In this document: piece by piece, positions 31,580-42,772 of the stretch
Position numbering within the stretch: position 1 is the first letter of the stretch
Layout of the letters: the number at the start of each line of letters is the position of its first letter
DNA from: Xiphydria camelus
Lineage: Eukaryota; Arthropoda; Insecta; Hymenoptera; Xiphydriidae
Length of the DNA stretch: 64,000 bases
NCBI GenBank assembly: GCA_963678675.1
Contig: OY783200.1
Coordinates: 13,456,890-13,520,889 of the forward strand
Reading direction: 5' to 3'
Notes under the pieces: generated by a model
What the model was told of the DNA's origin: nothing
The model's input: the letters and a program-made list of their open reading frames with translations, nothing else
Database searches by the model: none
Translations under genes and position numbers: made by a program

Positions 31580-31794
31580 CACCCGTGCTCACGGAATCTG
31601 TCGCTGGTGACTTTTTTTAAACCTTATTTTTAAACGTACTAACCAGTGAACAATTAATTCTCATGCCCTCATTAGCTACGGTGACGTCTACTCTCGTTAA
31701 TGAAAGCACGAGGATTGATTAATCATTGGTTAGTACGTTTAAAAATAACATTTAAAAAAAGTCACCAGCGACAGATTCCGTGAGCCCGGGTGTA
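31578..31794. mobile_element. CACCCGTGCTCAC MITE
   Basis: Ends TACACCCGTGCTCACGGAAT and ATTCCGTGAGCCCGGGTGTA; 217 bp. It is inserted exactly at the terminal TA of the preceding TACCGTATGT-family element. Orientation of the internal asymmetric blocks is opposite to the 11069 copy. Confidence 0.85.
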
Positions 31795-31877
31795 CAATGG
31801 GGATCCGTTTTTGTCAAGCTCAGCGCAGAGGGCACTGCAGTACTTGGGTACATTACGCGGGTAAATATTAACAGAAA

Positions 31878-33071
31878 ATGAGTGACAAATATTTTAATTG
31901 GACAGTAGCTCAGTTAAAAGGTGAATTAAATCATCGGGGAGCTTCTTTGCAAGGAAAGAAGAAAGATCTTCTGGACACAGGTAGATAAATTCCAAATTAT
32001 ATCTGGATGCAATCCTCATAACCTTAACAATTTCATTATTTATGAAAGAAATCGTTCGAATACACGTATAGTAAAGAAATTATCAGTTAGATCATGAGCA
32101 ATATTTTTTTAATTTCAGATTACGCTTGTACGATGCAAATAACTATTTCAATTTGCCGCACCTCAACTTCAAATAATAATGGCAGTAGTTTGGATCATCA
32201 AATTCTTCAGAGTACAAAGACAATGCAGATACCATCATTCCGTAGAGTAACCACAGGACGACGTGCTTTCCATCAATGACATACGTATACAACATGACGT
32301 AATGTAATACAATTTAAACAAACCTCAAACGATTTAGATAAAATATATTTATAATATATTTATCGTGAAAAACATTTATAGATATCTAATGGGGAAATGA
32401 CATGAATTTTAAATCATTTATGGAATTTCTGCTTAAGGCGATGTAGTAGCCTTCTTAAGATGATATCAGATAATTTTTTCCCAAAAAAACGGGCAACAAG
32501 CGAAATATTTGTAAGTTTGTTTCACAGCGGAACGCCTACTTTGTCACGTGATCGAAAACGCTTCGTGAGTGGCTAGTCGGCTGGGTGACGTCACGGATCG
32601 TCCGCGGCAGCCGTAGTGTCTATTGCGTAGACTGCGTATGTCGGTCGTGAAAGTGTTTTTGCAGTGTATATTTTACTTTCAAACGCATTAGATATTGCTA
32701 CTCGTACAAGGCAAAAATGGTGGAACCTGGTTTTGTTCAGGGGCAGTCCGATAATTTGCCAAAAATTGACTCGTTTATGTTGTCCAGTTTTATAGCAGGC
32801 CACTCAGACTTTGTTAGCGCTGAAATAAGAGGCGTTAAAGCTGCCAAGTTAGTATGACCATAATTTTCATTATTAGTAGGTACCCCTTTCTGAATGCTAG
32901 ATGCTCACCTGCCACATGTGCCATAAATCTTATAGGTAGGTAACATTAAAATAGCTAATTATCAACATCTATTATAGATCGGCGCGTGAAAATTGCGGAG
33001 ACAATGCAATCGATAGAGTTGGGGTCACAAAAACGTTAACCGAAGATGTAGCGCAAAATATTAAGAGTTAA
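31878..33071 (+). pseudogene. SAP/YqaJ-like transposon-associated gene, 5' exons
   Basis: Exon-like 31878-31980 encodes MSDKYFNWTVAQLKGELNHR and then GASLQGKKKDLL, a SAP DNA-binding motif, ending at a GTAGAT donor. A continuation LRLYDANNYFNLPHLNF appears after an AG at 32119, but a one-base shift would be needed. Exon-like 32717-32847 encodes VEPGFVQGQSDNLPKIDSFM and FVSAEIRGVKAAK, with a GTTAGT donor. Exon-like 32978-33071 continues in phase with SARENCGDNAIDRVGV and stops at TAA. The order SAP then xPGFVxGQxxxLPKID resembles animal YqaJ/SWIM proteins that travel with repeats. The exonuclease part is absent. Confidence 0.5.
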
Positions 33072-33593
33072 TCGTGCTATATATAAATAAGTATTTAAAA
33101 ATCATGAATTGACGCGAGGCTAGTAAACGGTACCTCGACACGAGGCTACGTTGCGTGACGTCAGCTGCCAGACCCCCTGCCACGATGTCCAAACTATGCT
33201 CGCAACGAGTAGATTTACCGTAGAAAACGCCCATCTGAGCCGCTAGGCTCGCCGGGTTTTTTCCGGTTGTAAAGTATTGAAAACTTTTTAGCAAGGGTAA
33301 AGTTATAAATCTGTACCCTTACCTTTCCTTTGCGGTAATAAATCATAGTCTTAAACTTAGGATTATAAATATCTAACATCGAGCAGTTTTTGCTTATTTC
33401 AATACTCTCACTCAAGAAGTAATCGATTAAATTAATGTAGAAGTTGTCTTATCTATTATAATTTGCTTTTGGGGAACATAACAATGGTCCAACATTTATT
33501 GCTACGGATTAAGGAAAAACCCGAAAAGAAAACCTTAATCAGAACAAATAATCATTATCATTCAATCTTAAATCTATGCTGATACATATGTAT
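33072..33593. other. Unannotated spacer
   Basis: No feature recognised beyond short reading frames without supportive composition. Confidence 0.35.
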
Positions 33594-34007
33594 CAGGTAT
33601 GTCTGACGGCAAGCGCAACAGGGGCACTGTGACCTGAAATTTGACTTCGGCAGTGATAGTGTTACGTCCTAGGGACATGATTTTAGGATTTTGTCGGGTT
33701 AAACAGCCACCACTATGCGTGGATGAAATAACTATTGCTTTATTTAGGTATTATTAAGTTTAAGAGGTTGTCAATGTAGGTAAAGTTGAAAAATTGCGCT
33801 GGCTGGATAACTTAGTGTATGTACCCGGTGCGGTAAGTCAGGGAGACCTGACTTCGAAGAAGGTTAAATGTGAAGTGAAGAGAACGTTGTGCCAGAGTCT
33901 TCTTCGAGAATAGAGGAGTTTTTAGATAGAGGAGGGATAGATGAATTCTAACTGGTTGGCCTGATCGAAAATTGTGATTAGAGGGATGAGATTGGTTGCA
34001 GTTGGAA

Positions 34008-34386
34008 TACCGTATGTATCATCCCAAATTAAACACGCAGATATACCGACATTGCCGAAACTTTACCGACGGTCAAGAATTTTATAGTTAGAGTTGGCTT
34101 CAGAAGAGTGCGCTGTGTGTGCTGCGCGAGAGCGAAAAGTGTCAAACGTCTGATTTCCCGATAGCTGTCAATTCGGAAAATCGAAGTATTGAATAATAGA
34201 CGAAACACTTCGATCTCTTGAATTAACAGCTATCGGGAAATCAGACGTTTGACACTTTTCGCTCTCACGCAGCACACACAGCGCACTCTTCTCAAGCCAA
34301 CTCTAACTATAAAATTCTTGACCGTCGGTAAAGTTTCGGCAATGTCGGTATATCTGCTTGTTTAATTTGGCATGATACATACGGTA
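34008..34386. mobile_element. TACCGTATGT-family hairpin, copy d
   Basis: TACCGTATGTATCATCCCAA at the left and its complement ending GATACATACGGTA at the right; 379 bp; near-perfect palindrome. Sub-terminal CAAACGTCTGATTTCCCGAT is also found in the 7.9 kb fold-back and, degenerate, in the element at 42773-44722. Confidence 0.88.
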
Positions 34387-34473
34387 TAGTGGGGTCTTTG
34401 TGGCGTTCGCAGAGCTCTGCCTTTCCCACGGCCGGACCTTCCTAGCGAGTGCGTTCGATTCAGAGTAGTAGAC

Positions 34474-34852
34474 TACCGTATGTATCATCCCAAATTAAAC
34501 AAGCAGATATACCGACATTGCCGAAACTTTACCGACGGTCAAGAATTTTATAGTTAGAGTTGGCTTGAGAAGAGTGCGCCGTGTGTGCTGCGTGAGAGCG
34601 AAAAGTGTCAAACGTCTGATTTCCCGATAGCTGTTAATTCAAGAGATCGAAGTGTTTCGTCTATTATTCAATACTTCGATTCTCCGAATTGACAGCTATC
34701 GGGAAATCAGACGTTTGACACTTTTCGCTCTCACGCAGCAGACACAGCGCACTCTTCTCAAGCTAACTCTAACTATAAAATTCTTGAGCGTCGGTAAAGT
34801 TTCGGCAATGTCGGTATATCTGCTTGTTTAATTTGGGATGATACATACGGTA
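34474..34852. mobile_element. TACCGTATGT-family hairpin, copy e
   Basis: Same size and sequence as copy d (379 bp), 87 bp away, with only a few differences. The central region of about 50 bp reads in the opposite orientation relative to copy d. Confidence 0.88.
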
Positions 34853-34969
34853 AACATCCGTAGTTATTCACACCCGCTGTTTAGGCTGGACCGTGGTGAG
34901 AATGAAATGAATGAGCTGTTAACGCTAAACAATAGAGTCGCTGTTCCTGCCAGACTAAGCTGTATAGTG

Positions 34970-35560
34970 TGAAAATAGTTATTTTCGTTATTAGGGCGTG
35001 AAGCGCTGTTTCTAACGAGTGTGAAGTTTGCCGCACGAGCGAAGCGAGTACGGCAATCACACTCGTTAGAACGGCGCGAAACAACCGAATAACGAATTCT
35101 ATTTTTTGTCACTCAGTGTCAAATACTCGGTTTCATGGGCGTCCTCGACGCATGTGAAATCATCTTTCACACACCAATTCGTGAAAAGTTGCGCAGTGCG
35201 TGAAATAACCTGCGCAGTGCGTGAAATCGTCAACCTCGTATTTGACACTTAGTGACAAAAAATAGAATTCGTTATTCGGTTGTTTCGCGCCGTTCTAACG
35301 AGTGTGATTGCCGTACTCGCTTCGCTCGTGCGGCAAACTTCACACTCGTTAAAAACAGCGCTTCACGCCCTAATAACGAAAATAACTATTTTGTCACTAA
35401 GTGTCAAATACGAGGTTGACGATTTCACGCACTGCGCAGGTTATTTCACGCACTGCGCAACTTTTCACGAATTGGTGTGTGAAAGATGATTTCACATGCG
35501 TCGAGGACGCCCATGAAACCGAGCATTTGACACTGAGTGACAAAAAATAGATTGGTGGGT
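34970..35560. repeat. Compound palindrome with nested inverted blocks
   Basis: Block TTATTAGGGCGTGAAGCGCT to GAATTCTATTTTTTGTCACT (34980-35110) is inverted at 35255-35400. A second block (TCAGTGTCAAATACTCGG, CTTTCACACACCAATTCGTG) at 35112-35250 is inverted at 35393-35545. GCGCAGTGCGTGAAAT is also repeated in direct orientation. The short reading frames on both strands are mirror copies. Confidence 0.75.
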
Positions 35561-36194
35561 AATAAGTTAGTTCGAATAGGTGCACCTGAGAAAATATTAA
35601 ATTGAGTTGCTATTGGGACGTAACAATAGAGTTGGGTTCAACAGAGTGCGCTGCATAAAAGTGAAAAGTGTCAAACGTCTGATTTCCCGATAGCTGTCAA
35701 TTCGGGAGACCAAAGCTTTTCGTGTAACCCTAAAATCGTGAGTATTTGAATAATGTTGAGTAATTTTATAGTAGTGATAAGAAATAATCATTCGGGTTTC
35801 TTCGGTGAAATTCCCGAATCTTTCTGAAGGAACAGGGCTGTTATGATTGCCAATTGCTTGTCTTCCGCGCTTACCGAACCTGAAAAACGAGAATGTCAAC
35901 CGTCAACGAGGAAAGAAGAAATCCTCCAAGTCATAGGGACCTCTCGTCGGATTCTTCGGGTAATGCACAGTAGCAGCAAGAAGAGCCGGAAGTATTGCAT
36001 CAGGCATTATCCCAATTACAGTACGTAACACGATCAAAGCGTTTAGTCTTGTTTCGAGACGATTTAGAGTATTTGAATGAGTAAAAATTAATTTTATTCC
36101 GTGCCAAAGTCGGCTAATCAATAAATAAATTCACGCGGACAATAGCACCTTAGAGGGTGGTTTCATAAATTAGGAAAGTTTAGGCGACGGTTTG

Positions 36195-36338
36195 GAGTAC
36201 GCTAGCCTGATACAGTACAAAGTGGAGTTGGAAAAGGAGCACGCGGAAAGTGAAGACGAGAACGAAAACCTGACATGTGGGAAGATGGGAGTAGGTCCGG
36301 AGCTAAGAAAACAAATCAACGAAGAGGAAATTGGATGA
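36195..36338 (+). pseudogene. Coding-like segment 1 in the fold-back arm
   Basis: Open frame with LIQYKVELEKEHAESEDENE and KMGVGPELRKQINEEEIG ending at TGA. It is hydrophilic and protein-like. The mirror copy lies in the right arm near 40690-40840. I do not recognise the family; element-encoded structural or captured host sequence are both possible. Confidence 0.4.
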
Positions 36339-36456
36339 TCGAATGAAGGAAATTTACCTACACTGATAAAGGCTGTTATCTGATGGCATTAAACGCCTCG
36401 ATTGCTGATGTTTTTTTTTAGACATTTAATACGTAAATACCAGAACGTGACCAAGA

Positions 36457-36631
36457 GAATACGTGATCACAAATTCCCTACGGCCTCCGCCGATAGCGCA
36501 GGAGATAGACAATCACGTAATAGATTTGGTAAAGCTAAGGCCAGTTGATACGACGTTAAGAGCTTACAAGGCATGCACACCTAACAACGAACAAGCGAAG
36601 AAAGCGATTTCTAGAAATACTCTAATATCAG
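36457..36631 (+). pseudogene. Coding-like exon 2 in the fold-back arm
   Basis: Open frame EYVITNSLRPPPIAQEIDNH, then LVKLRPVDTTLRAYKACTPN and KKAISRNTLIS, ending at a GTATGT splice donor. The right arm holds the inverted copy at about 40420-40600. Amino-acid composition supports real ancestry as coding DNA, but the family is unknown to me. Confidence 0.45.
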
Positions 36632-37458
36632 GTATGTAATTCTCAACTCCATCGTTTTGCTAACACACTGTCTGCAATAATTAGAAGACGTGAAGGATAA
36701 TTTAAAACTGACTATTTTATATGATACAGTGACGAAATTACATCTCTGGAATTTGAATTGGAATTACTATTTCATCGATTAACGAAGTTGAAATCCTGAC
36801 AAGCACTCCAGCTGCCAAGTCGATTAATCAAGACAACTTCCGATGATAAGGTCGACAGTGTAAATAATGAATTTAATCGTATCTTTAATGATGCAATAAT
36901 TGTAAAAGCATTTAATTCTATCATTATTTTATCAAAGATATTTCATTAATACTCATCGCGGCATGCATTAAATAGAGTTTGCGAATAAAAGAAAAGGGTC
37001 AGCATTACAAGAGTTTCATGAATCGTATTAATTATGCGTCTCGCTCGAATTTCCAACGTCCCACTCGATTACTGCTGCTGTGTGTATGTAGATTTCCGCG
37101 TCTGATGTCCATCGACTAATTTTCCTCAGTATAGGATAGGAGTTACATCCGAACATTTTTGCTTGGTGTTGTAACGTTAAAGTAATGGGTTCATTTTAAC
37201 GATTTACTGTCAATTGTTAGCTACTCCAGTATTGAGTATTACCAGGAGATGCCACGTGGAGGCCAATTAACACGTTACATGAATTTCGTACGATCTCCTC
37301 ATGAATTTGTAAGTTTTTACGAAAAAATTCCATGTAACTTCATTTCCCACCCTACCGTTCTCGCTGTGACTCGGAAAGCCGAATGTTCTTGTTGCGGCAT
37401 CAAGGGCAGTCGGTCATTGTTGCCGTGGAAACCGTATGATTACATCAAGTGTTCCATA

Positions 37459-37878
37459 TTACCTCTTTCTATTTTCTTGTCGGCACTGCATTCGCACACG
37501 TCGCACAAGGTTCCGCTGTATATTGCCAAGCATATTTACAGGTATCGCAGCGCACTCTTCTCTGATACGTGCTTTAAGGTGTTCGATGTTTTGAATCGGC
37601 CGCCGCTCGTCGAAAACCTTCATCTTCAAGTAACTCCACAAGAAGAAGTCGAGGGGAGTTAGATCCGGAGATCTAGGTGGCCACTCCCTGGGTGCTCTCA
37701 AGCCGATCCACCGTGCGCCGAAAACGTCATTCCACAACTGTGTCACCATTCGGCTTGAATGCGCTGGTACACCGTCATGCTGGAATATGACTGGTTGATC
37801 TTCAGCGACTTCAAGAAGAGCCGGCAAAATTTGATTTTCCAGCATATCGAAATAGGTCTGGGAATTGAAATTTCCATC

Positions 37879-37937
<59 letters not shown>

Positions 37938-38261
37938 GGGCCCGATGATCCGTTCTCCATATCCCCGCCCAAACATTGACTTTCTCCTTATTCTGGTGGT
38001 TCTGCTCACGGACGACGTGCGGGTTCCTGGCGCACCAGTATCGGTAGAAATGGGAGCACACATGCTCCCATTTACAAAAAACGTACATTCGTCCGTGAAG
38101 CAGATGATCTTCATATAATCAGGATTCCTCTCGAGCTGCTCCATCATTGATCGGCAAAATGTCAATCTTCGTTCGCGATCGTTGTGGCGAGGCAGTGCTT
38201 GATGCACCAGCGCCTTATATAATAATTTCGGATCTTGTTTAAACGGAGCACTATAGCACAC
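37459..38261 (-). pseudogene. DD41D Tc1/mariner-type transposase, frameshifted
   Basis: The N-terminal part includes FTDECTFFVNGSMC with the first catalytic Asp. After a frameshift it continues WCARNPHVVREQNHQNKEKV and NVWAGI. A (GA)n tract at 37882-37933 has expanded inside the gene and shifts the frame. The C-terminal half is well kept: VIFQHDGVPAHSSRM has the second Asp, and WPPRSPDLTPLDFFLW has the third. I count 41 residues between these two, i.e. DD41D, the spacing reported for the rosa-like clade of the IS630-Tc1-mariner superfamily. Function of the family: cut-and-paste at TA. This copy is inactive. Confidence 0.8.
37881..37933 (+). repeat. (GA)n microsatellite inside the transposase
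   Basis: An uninterrupted GA tract of about 50 bp lies where the mirror copy in the right arm (near 38360) has only a few GA units, so the expansion occurred after the arms duplicated. Confidence 0.9.
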
Positions 38262-38337
38262 TGTCTTTGCGAATTCCTGTACCTACGTCTCGAAATTCCC
38301 GTTATCGACTGTTGCATATCCTCTTTTACGATCCGGA

Positions 38338-38835
38338 GGACCGGATCATCGGGCCCATCTTCTCTCTCATCGATGGAAATTTAAATTCCCAGACCTATTT
38401 CGATATGCTGGAAAATCAAATTTTGCCGGCCCTTCTAGAAGTGGCTGAAGATCAACCAGTCATATTCCAGCATGACGGTGTACAGCGCATTCAAGCAGAA
38501 TGGTGACTCAGCTATTGAATGACGTTTTCGGCGCACGTTGGATCGACTTGAGAGCATCCAGGGAGTGGCCACCTAGATCTCCGGATCTAACTCCCCTCGA
38601 CTTCTTCTTGTGGGGTTACTTCAAGATGAAGGTTTTCGACGAGCGGCGGCTGATTCAATATATCGAACACCTTAAAGCACGCATCAGAGAAGAGTGCGCT
38701 GCGATACTTGCAGATATGCTTGGCAACACACAGCGGAACCTTGTGCGACATGTGCGAATGCAGTGCCGACAAGAAAATAGAAAGAGGTCATATGGAACAC
38801 TTGATGTAATCATACGGTTTCCACGGCAACAATGA
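38338..38835 (+). pseudogene. Inverted partial copy of the DD41D transposase
   Basis: Encodes the C-terminal half of the same transposase in the opposite orientation (PVIFQHDGV; a small deletion; WPPRSPDLTPLDFFLWGYFK; NTQRNLVRHVRMQCRQENRK). The deletion near 38486-38500 removes the residues after the second catalytic Asp. It forms the right arm of the fold-back. Confidence 0.82.
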
Positions 38836-39068
38836 CCGTCTGCCCTTGAAGCCGCAACAAGAACATTCGGCTTTCCGAGTCACAGCGAGAACGGTAGGGT
38901 GGGAGATGAAGTTACATGGAATTCGTAAAAACTTACAAATTCATGAGGAGATCGTACGAAATTCATGTAACGTGTCAATTGGCCTCCACGTGGCATCTCC
39001 TGGTAATACTCCATACTGGAGTAGCTAACAATTGACAGTAAATCGTTAAAATGAACCCATTACTTTAA

Positions 39069-39794
39069 GGGGGAAAGCCACTGTGATATGTTCAAAAAAT
39101 AGATTTTTTTATTTTTACATTTTCTTAATGTTCGAGGTTTCAAGAATCTGTTCCCTAAGTTTCAAACCGAAATTCGAAAATTTTATGGAGTTATGAAAGG
39201 TTTTGTGTGAGTAAGCGCATACGCTCGAACTTGACCGCGCGGTTTTAAAGGCTTTTATCTCGAAACTACATTTTTCCAACTGGGCGCCATCATAACTCAG
39301 TCAATTTTTATCCGATTACCTTGAAATTTTCACAGAATATTTTTAAAAGAATTATCTTCAGTTAAGCGTATGATTTTTTCGATTAAGCGATTACTTGTTG
39401 AGATATAATTAAAAAACTGAGCAATTTTTCTCTAAATTTCGAAGTTCTATCTTTAAACATGCGTTACTTTGTTAAAAATTAAAATTTTTATAAATCCGTA
39501 CGCTTAACTGAAGCTAGACTCGTGTAGTTTAAGAAAATAATTGATTTTTTTGGTTTGGATATACCATTCGGACACAGCAATGGCGCCCATGCGCCAAACA
39601 TTTTTCAGAGAAGCTTTACGGCATCGCGTATTATTGTGTAGTTTATTGATATTATGTATTGCTTTTTTTTTCTAATATACTAAAATATATGTACCTTCAT
39701 GTAGTTGTAAAAGTTTTTTCCCTCGTTTTTTTTTTTAATCAGAAAAAATTCACAGTTATTCTACATTTTCCGGTCATCACAGTGGCTTTCCCCC
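39069..39794. mobile_element. TTAA-flanked element, 726 bp
   Basis: GGGGGAAAGCCACTGTGAT and its complement ATCACAGTGGCTTTCCCCC form the ends. TTAA flanks both (39065-39068 and 39795-39798). The left arm of the host fold-back has the unoccupied site (AACGTTAAAGTAATGGG near 37180). TTAA duplication is typical of piggyBac and Kolobok superfamilies. No transposase, so which one mobilised it is unknown. Confidence 0.88.
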
Positions 39795-41506
39795 TTAACG
39801 TTACAACACCAAGCAAAAATGTTCGGATGTAACTCCTATCCTATCCTGAGGAAAATTAGTCGATGGACATCAGACGCGGAAATCTACATACACACAGCAC
39901 AGCAGTAATCGGGTGGGACGTTGGAAGTTCGAGCGAGACGCATAATTAATACGATTCATGAAACTCTTGTAATGCTGACCCTTTTCTTTTATTCGCAAAC
40001 TCTATTTAATGCATGCCACGATGAGTATTAATGAAATATCTTTGATAAAATAATGATAGAATTAAATGCTTTTACAATTATTACATCATTAAAGATACGA
40101 TCAAACTCATTATTAACACTGTCGACCTTATCATCGGAAGTTGTCTTGATCAATCGACGGGACAGTAATGTCAAGTATCAAAATATTTAATGCTTCCTCA
40201 GAAATAGCGTCCGACTTGGCAGCTGGAGTGCTTGTCAGGATTTCAACTTCGTTAATCGATGAAATAGTAGTTCCAATTCAAATTCCAGAGATGTAATTTC
40301 GTCACTGTATCATATAAAATAGTCAGTTTTAAATTATCCTTCACGTCTTCTAATTATTGCAGACAGTGTGTTAGCAAAACGATGGAGTTGAGAATTACAT
40401 ACCTGATATTAGAGTATTTCTAGAAATCGCTTTCTTCGCTTGTTCGTTGTTAGGTGTGCATGCCTTGTAAGCTCTTAACATCGTATCAACTGGCCTTAGC
40501 TTTACCAAATCTATTACGTGATTGTCTATCTCCTGCGCTATCGGCGGAGGCCGTAGGGAATTTGTGATCACGTATTCTCTTGGTCACGTTCTGGTATTTA
40601 CGTATTAAATGTCTAAAAAAAAACATCAGCAATCGAGGCGTTTAATGCCATCAGATAACAGCCTTTATCAGTGTAGGTAAATTTCCTTCATTCGATCATC
40701 CAATTTCCTCTTCGTTGATTTGTTTTCTTAGCTCCGGACCTACTCCCATCTTCCCACATGTCAGGTTTTCGTTCTCGTCTTCACTTTCCGCGTGCTCCTT
40801 TTCCAACTCCACTTTGTACTGTATCAGGCTAGCGTACTCCAAACCGTCGCCTAAACTTTCCTAATTTATGAAACCACCCTCTAAGGTGCTATTGTCCGCG
40901 TGAATTTATTTATTGATTAGCCGACTTTGGCACGGAATAAAATTAATTTTTACTCATTCAAATACTCTAAATCGTCTCGAAACAAGACTAAACGCTTTGA
41001 TCGTGTTACGTACTGTAATTGGGATAATGCCTGATGCAATACTTCCGGCTCTTCTTGCTGCTACTGTGCATTACCCGAAGAATCCGACGAGAGGTCCCTA
41101 TGACTTGGAGGATTTCTTCTTTCCTCGTTGACGGTTGACATTCTCGTTTTTCAGGTTCGGTAAGCGCGGAAGACAAGCAATTGGCAATCATAACAGCCCT
41201 GTTCCTTCAGAAAGATTCGGGAATTTCACCGAAGAAACCCGAATGATTATTTCTTATCACTACTATAAAATTACTCAACATTATTCAAATACTCACGATT
41301 TTAGGGTTACACGAAAAGCTTTGGTCTCCCGAATTGACAGCTATCGGGAAATCAGACGTTTGACACTTTTCACTTTTATGCAGCGCACTCTGTTGAACCC
41401 AACTCTAACTATCACTGCCAAAGTCAAATTTCAGGTCACAGTGCCCCTGTTGCGCTTGCCGTCAGACATACGGTAGTTTATAGATACAAATTACTCTTAT
41501 ATTCTA

Positions 41507-41698
41507 CACTGAAAAAAAAAGAGATTAAAAATTATTCTGTTAGAAGGATAATCTGAGTACGAAAGGTAAAATAGATCAAAAATTATCATTCCAGAGTTTA
41601 AAATTTAACCTTCCTTAGGATAATTTTTGATCTATTTTACCTTTAATACTTAGATTATCTTTCTAACGAATAGTTTTTAATCTTTTTTTTTCTCAGTG
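41507..41698. mobile_element. CACTGAAAAAAAA palindromic MITE
   Basis: The ends CACTGAAAAAAAAAGAG and CTTTTTTTTTCTCAGTG are inverted and the arms (TTAAAAATTATTCTGTTAGA; TCTAACGAATAGTTTTTAAT) continue to pair. TA lies at both borders. Confidence 0.75.
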
Positions 41699-41888
41699 TA
41701 ATAAGATCACATCAAATCTCTCGATTCGAACTTATTCGATTCTCTTCGAATGTCTTTATTTCGTGGAATTGCGAAGTACAACTTATCAGGTGCAGTTACC
41801 GAAGTATTTCTGCACTTTGATACGACACAATAATAATGTCTTCGAGACGGTTTTTCTTCTGCGACACTATCGGTCATATTAAAGTAGG

Positions 41889-42105
41889 TACACCCGGGCT
41901 CACGGAATCTGTCGCTGGTGACTTTTTTTAAATGTTATTTTTAAACGTACTAACCAATGATTAATCAATCCTCGTGCTTTCATTAACGAGAGTAGACGTC
42001 ACCGTAGCTAATGAGGGCATGAGAATTAATTGTTCACTGGTTAGTACGTTTAAAAATAAGGTTTAAAAAAAGTCACCAGCGACAGATTTCGTGAGCACGG
42101 GTGTA
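41889..42105. mobile_element. CACCCGTGCTCAC MITE
   Basis: Ends TACACCCGGGCTCACGGAAT and ATTTCGTGAGCACGGGTGTA; 217 bp; nearly identical to the 11069 copy, including CGTGCTTTCATTAACGAGAG in the same orientation. Confidence 0.88.
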
Positions 42106-42424
42106 CGTGGCACAAATTCTACAGTTCGCAATTGACCAAATTCTGCGAAAATCTGAACGAAGAATGCGCACAGCGCCAACTGCAAGCGGTAAACTTGTAG
42201 CCGGCCGGCGACTAGGGGACGATCCGTGACGTCACAGCTGCTATCTGCATTCATCGCGCCGTTTCTTGTGGGCGGAGCTAAGCCGATATTTCAAAACCGA
42301 TTTTTGAGCTTATTTTACGCTTAATTTCATTTTTTCAAAAACCACCTTGTTTCTAATGTTATTGTCTTTCAACACAACATCATAACAAAATTCATGTCAT
42401 TTCTCCATTTCATTACCCCAACAG

Positions 42425-42555
42425 CACGCAATATTTCTGCAACGTTGTAGCAATATTGTCACATTGCAGTTACAATGAAATATTGCAGTAACGTTGCAGC
42501 AATATTGTCACATTGTAGTCACAATGCAATATTGCAGTAACATTGCAGCAATATT
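42425..42555. repeat. Short tandem repeat, about 52-bp unit
   Basis: GCAATATTGTCACATTGCAG, TTACAATGAAATATTGCAGT and CAGCAATATTGTCACATTGT recur about two and a half times. A related AATGTTTCTGCAACATTGCC stretch occurs at 49550-49620. Confidence 0.6.
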
Positions 42556-42772
42556 CTTAGACACGACTGCAAATGAAAATGTATAGAATAATAATTTTTA
42601 ATAACAATAATTTTTAATGACGTACGACTTAGACAAATTTCGGTCTCCTGCATATATAGGGATTTTAAAAATTATTTGTGAATAAATAGACAAAAATTGT
42701 AATTTGTTCAATTATTAAATTAATAAATTATGTCATTTCGAGTCTCCTGATTATGTTGAGCAAGTTATAAAC

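Larger units (their letters stand above)
33594..41475. mobile_element. 7.9 kb TACCGTATGT-family fold-back
   Basis: The outer end GTATGTCTGACGGCAAGCGC (left) is inverted at the right, ending TCAGACATACGGTA. The arms pair from about 35625-37950 with 38338-41416, around a loop of about 380 bp. The left arm contains about 2 kb of extra hairpins (33660-35620). The right arm has an extra 726-bp TTAA element. The arms encode a Tc1/mariner-type transposase relic, and a second coding-like pair of exons. The right terminal TA fits a TA target duplication; the left terminus has mutated to CAGG. Confidence 0.82.

Noticed and set aside
32497..42260. Relation between GTGACGTCACGGATCGTCC near 32590 and GATCCGTGACGTCAC near 42225, with GGGGAAATGACATGAATTTT near 32391 and its complement near 42390
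   Set aside because: The matches are short and the intervening DNA does not align by eye; they could be ends of one element, but I could not support it.
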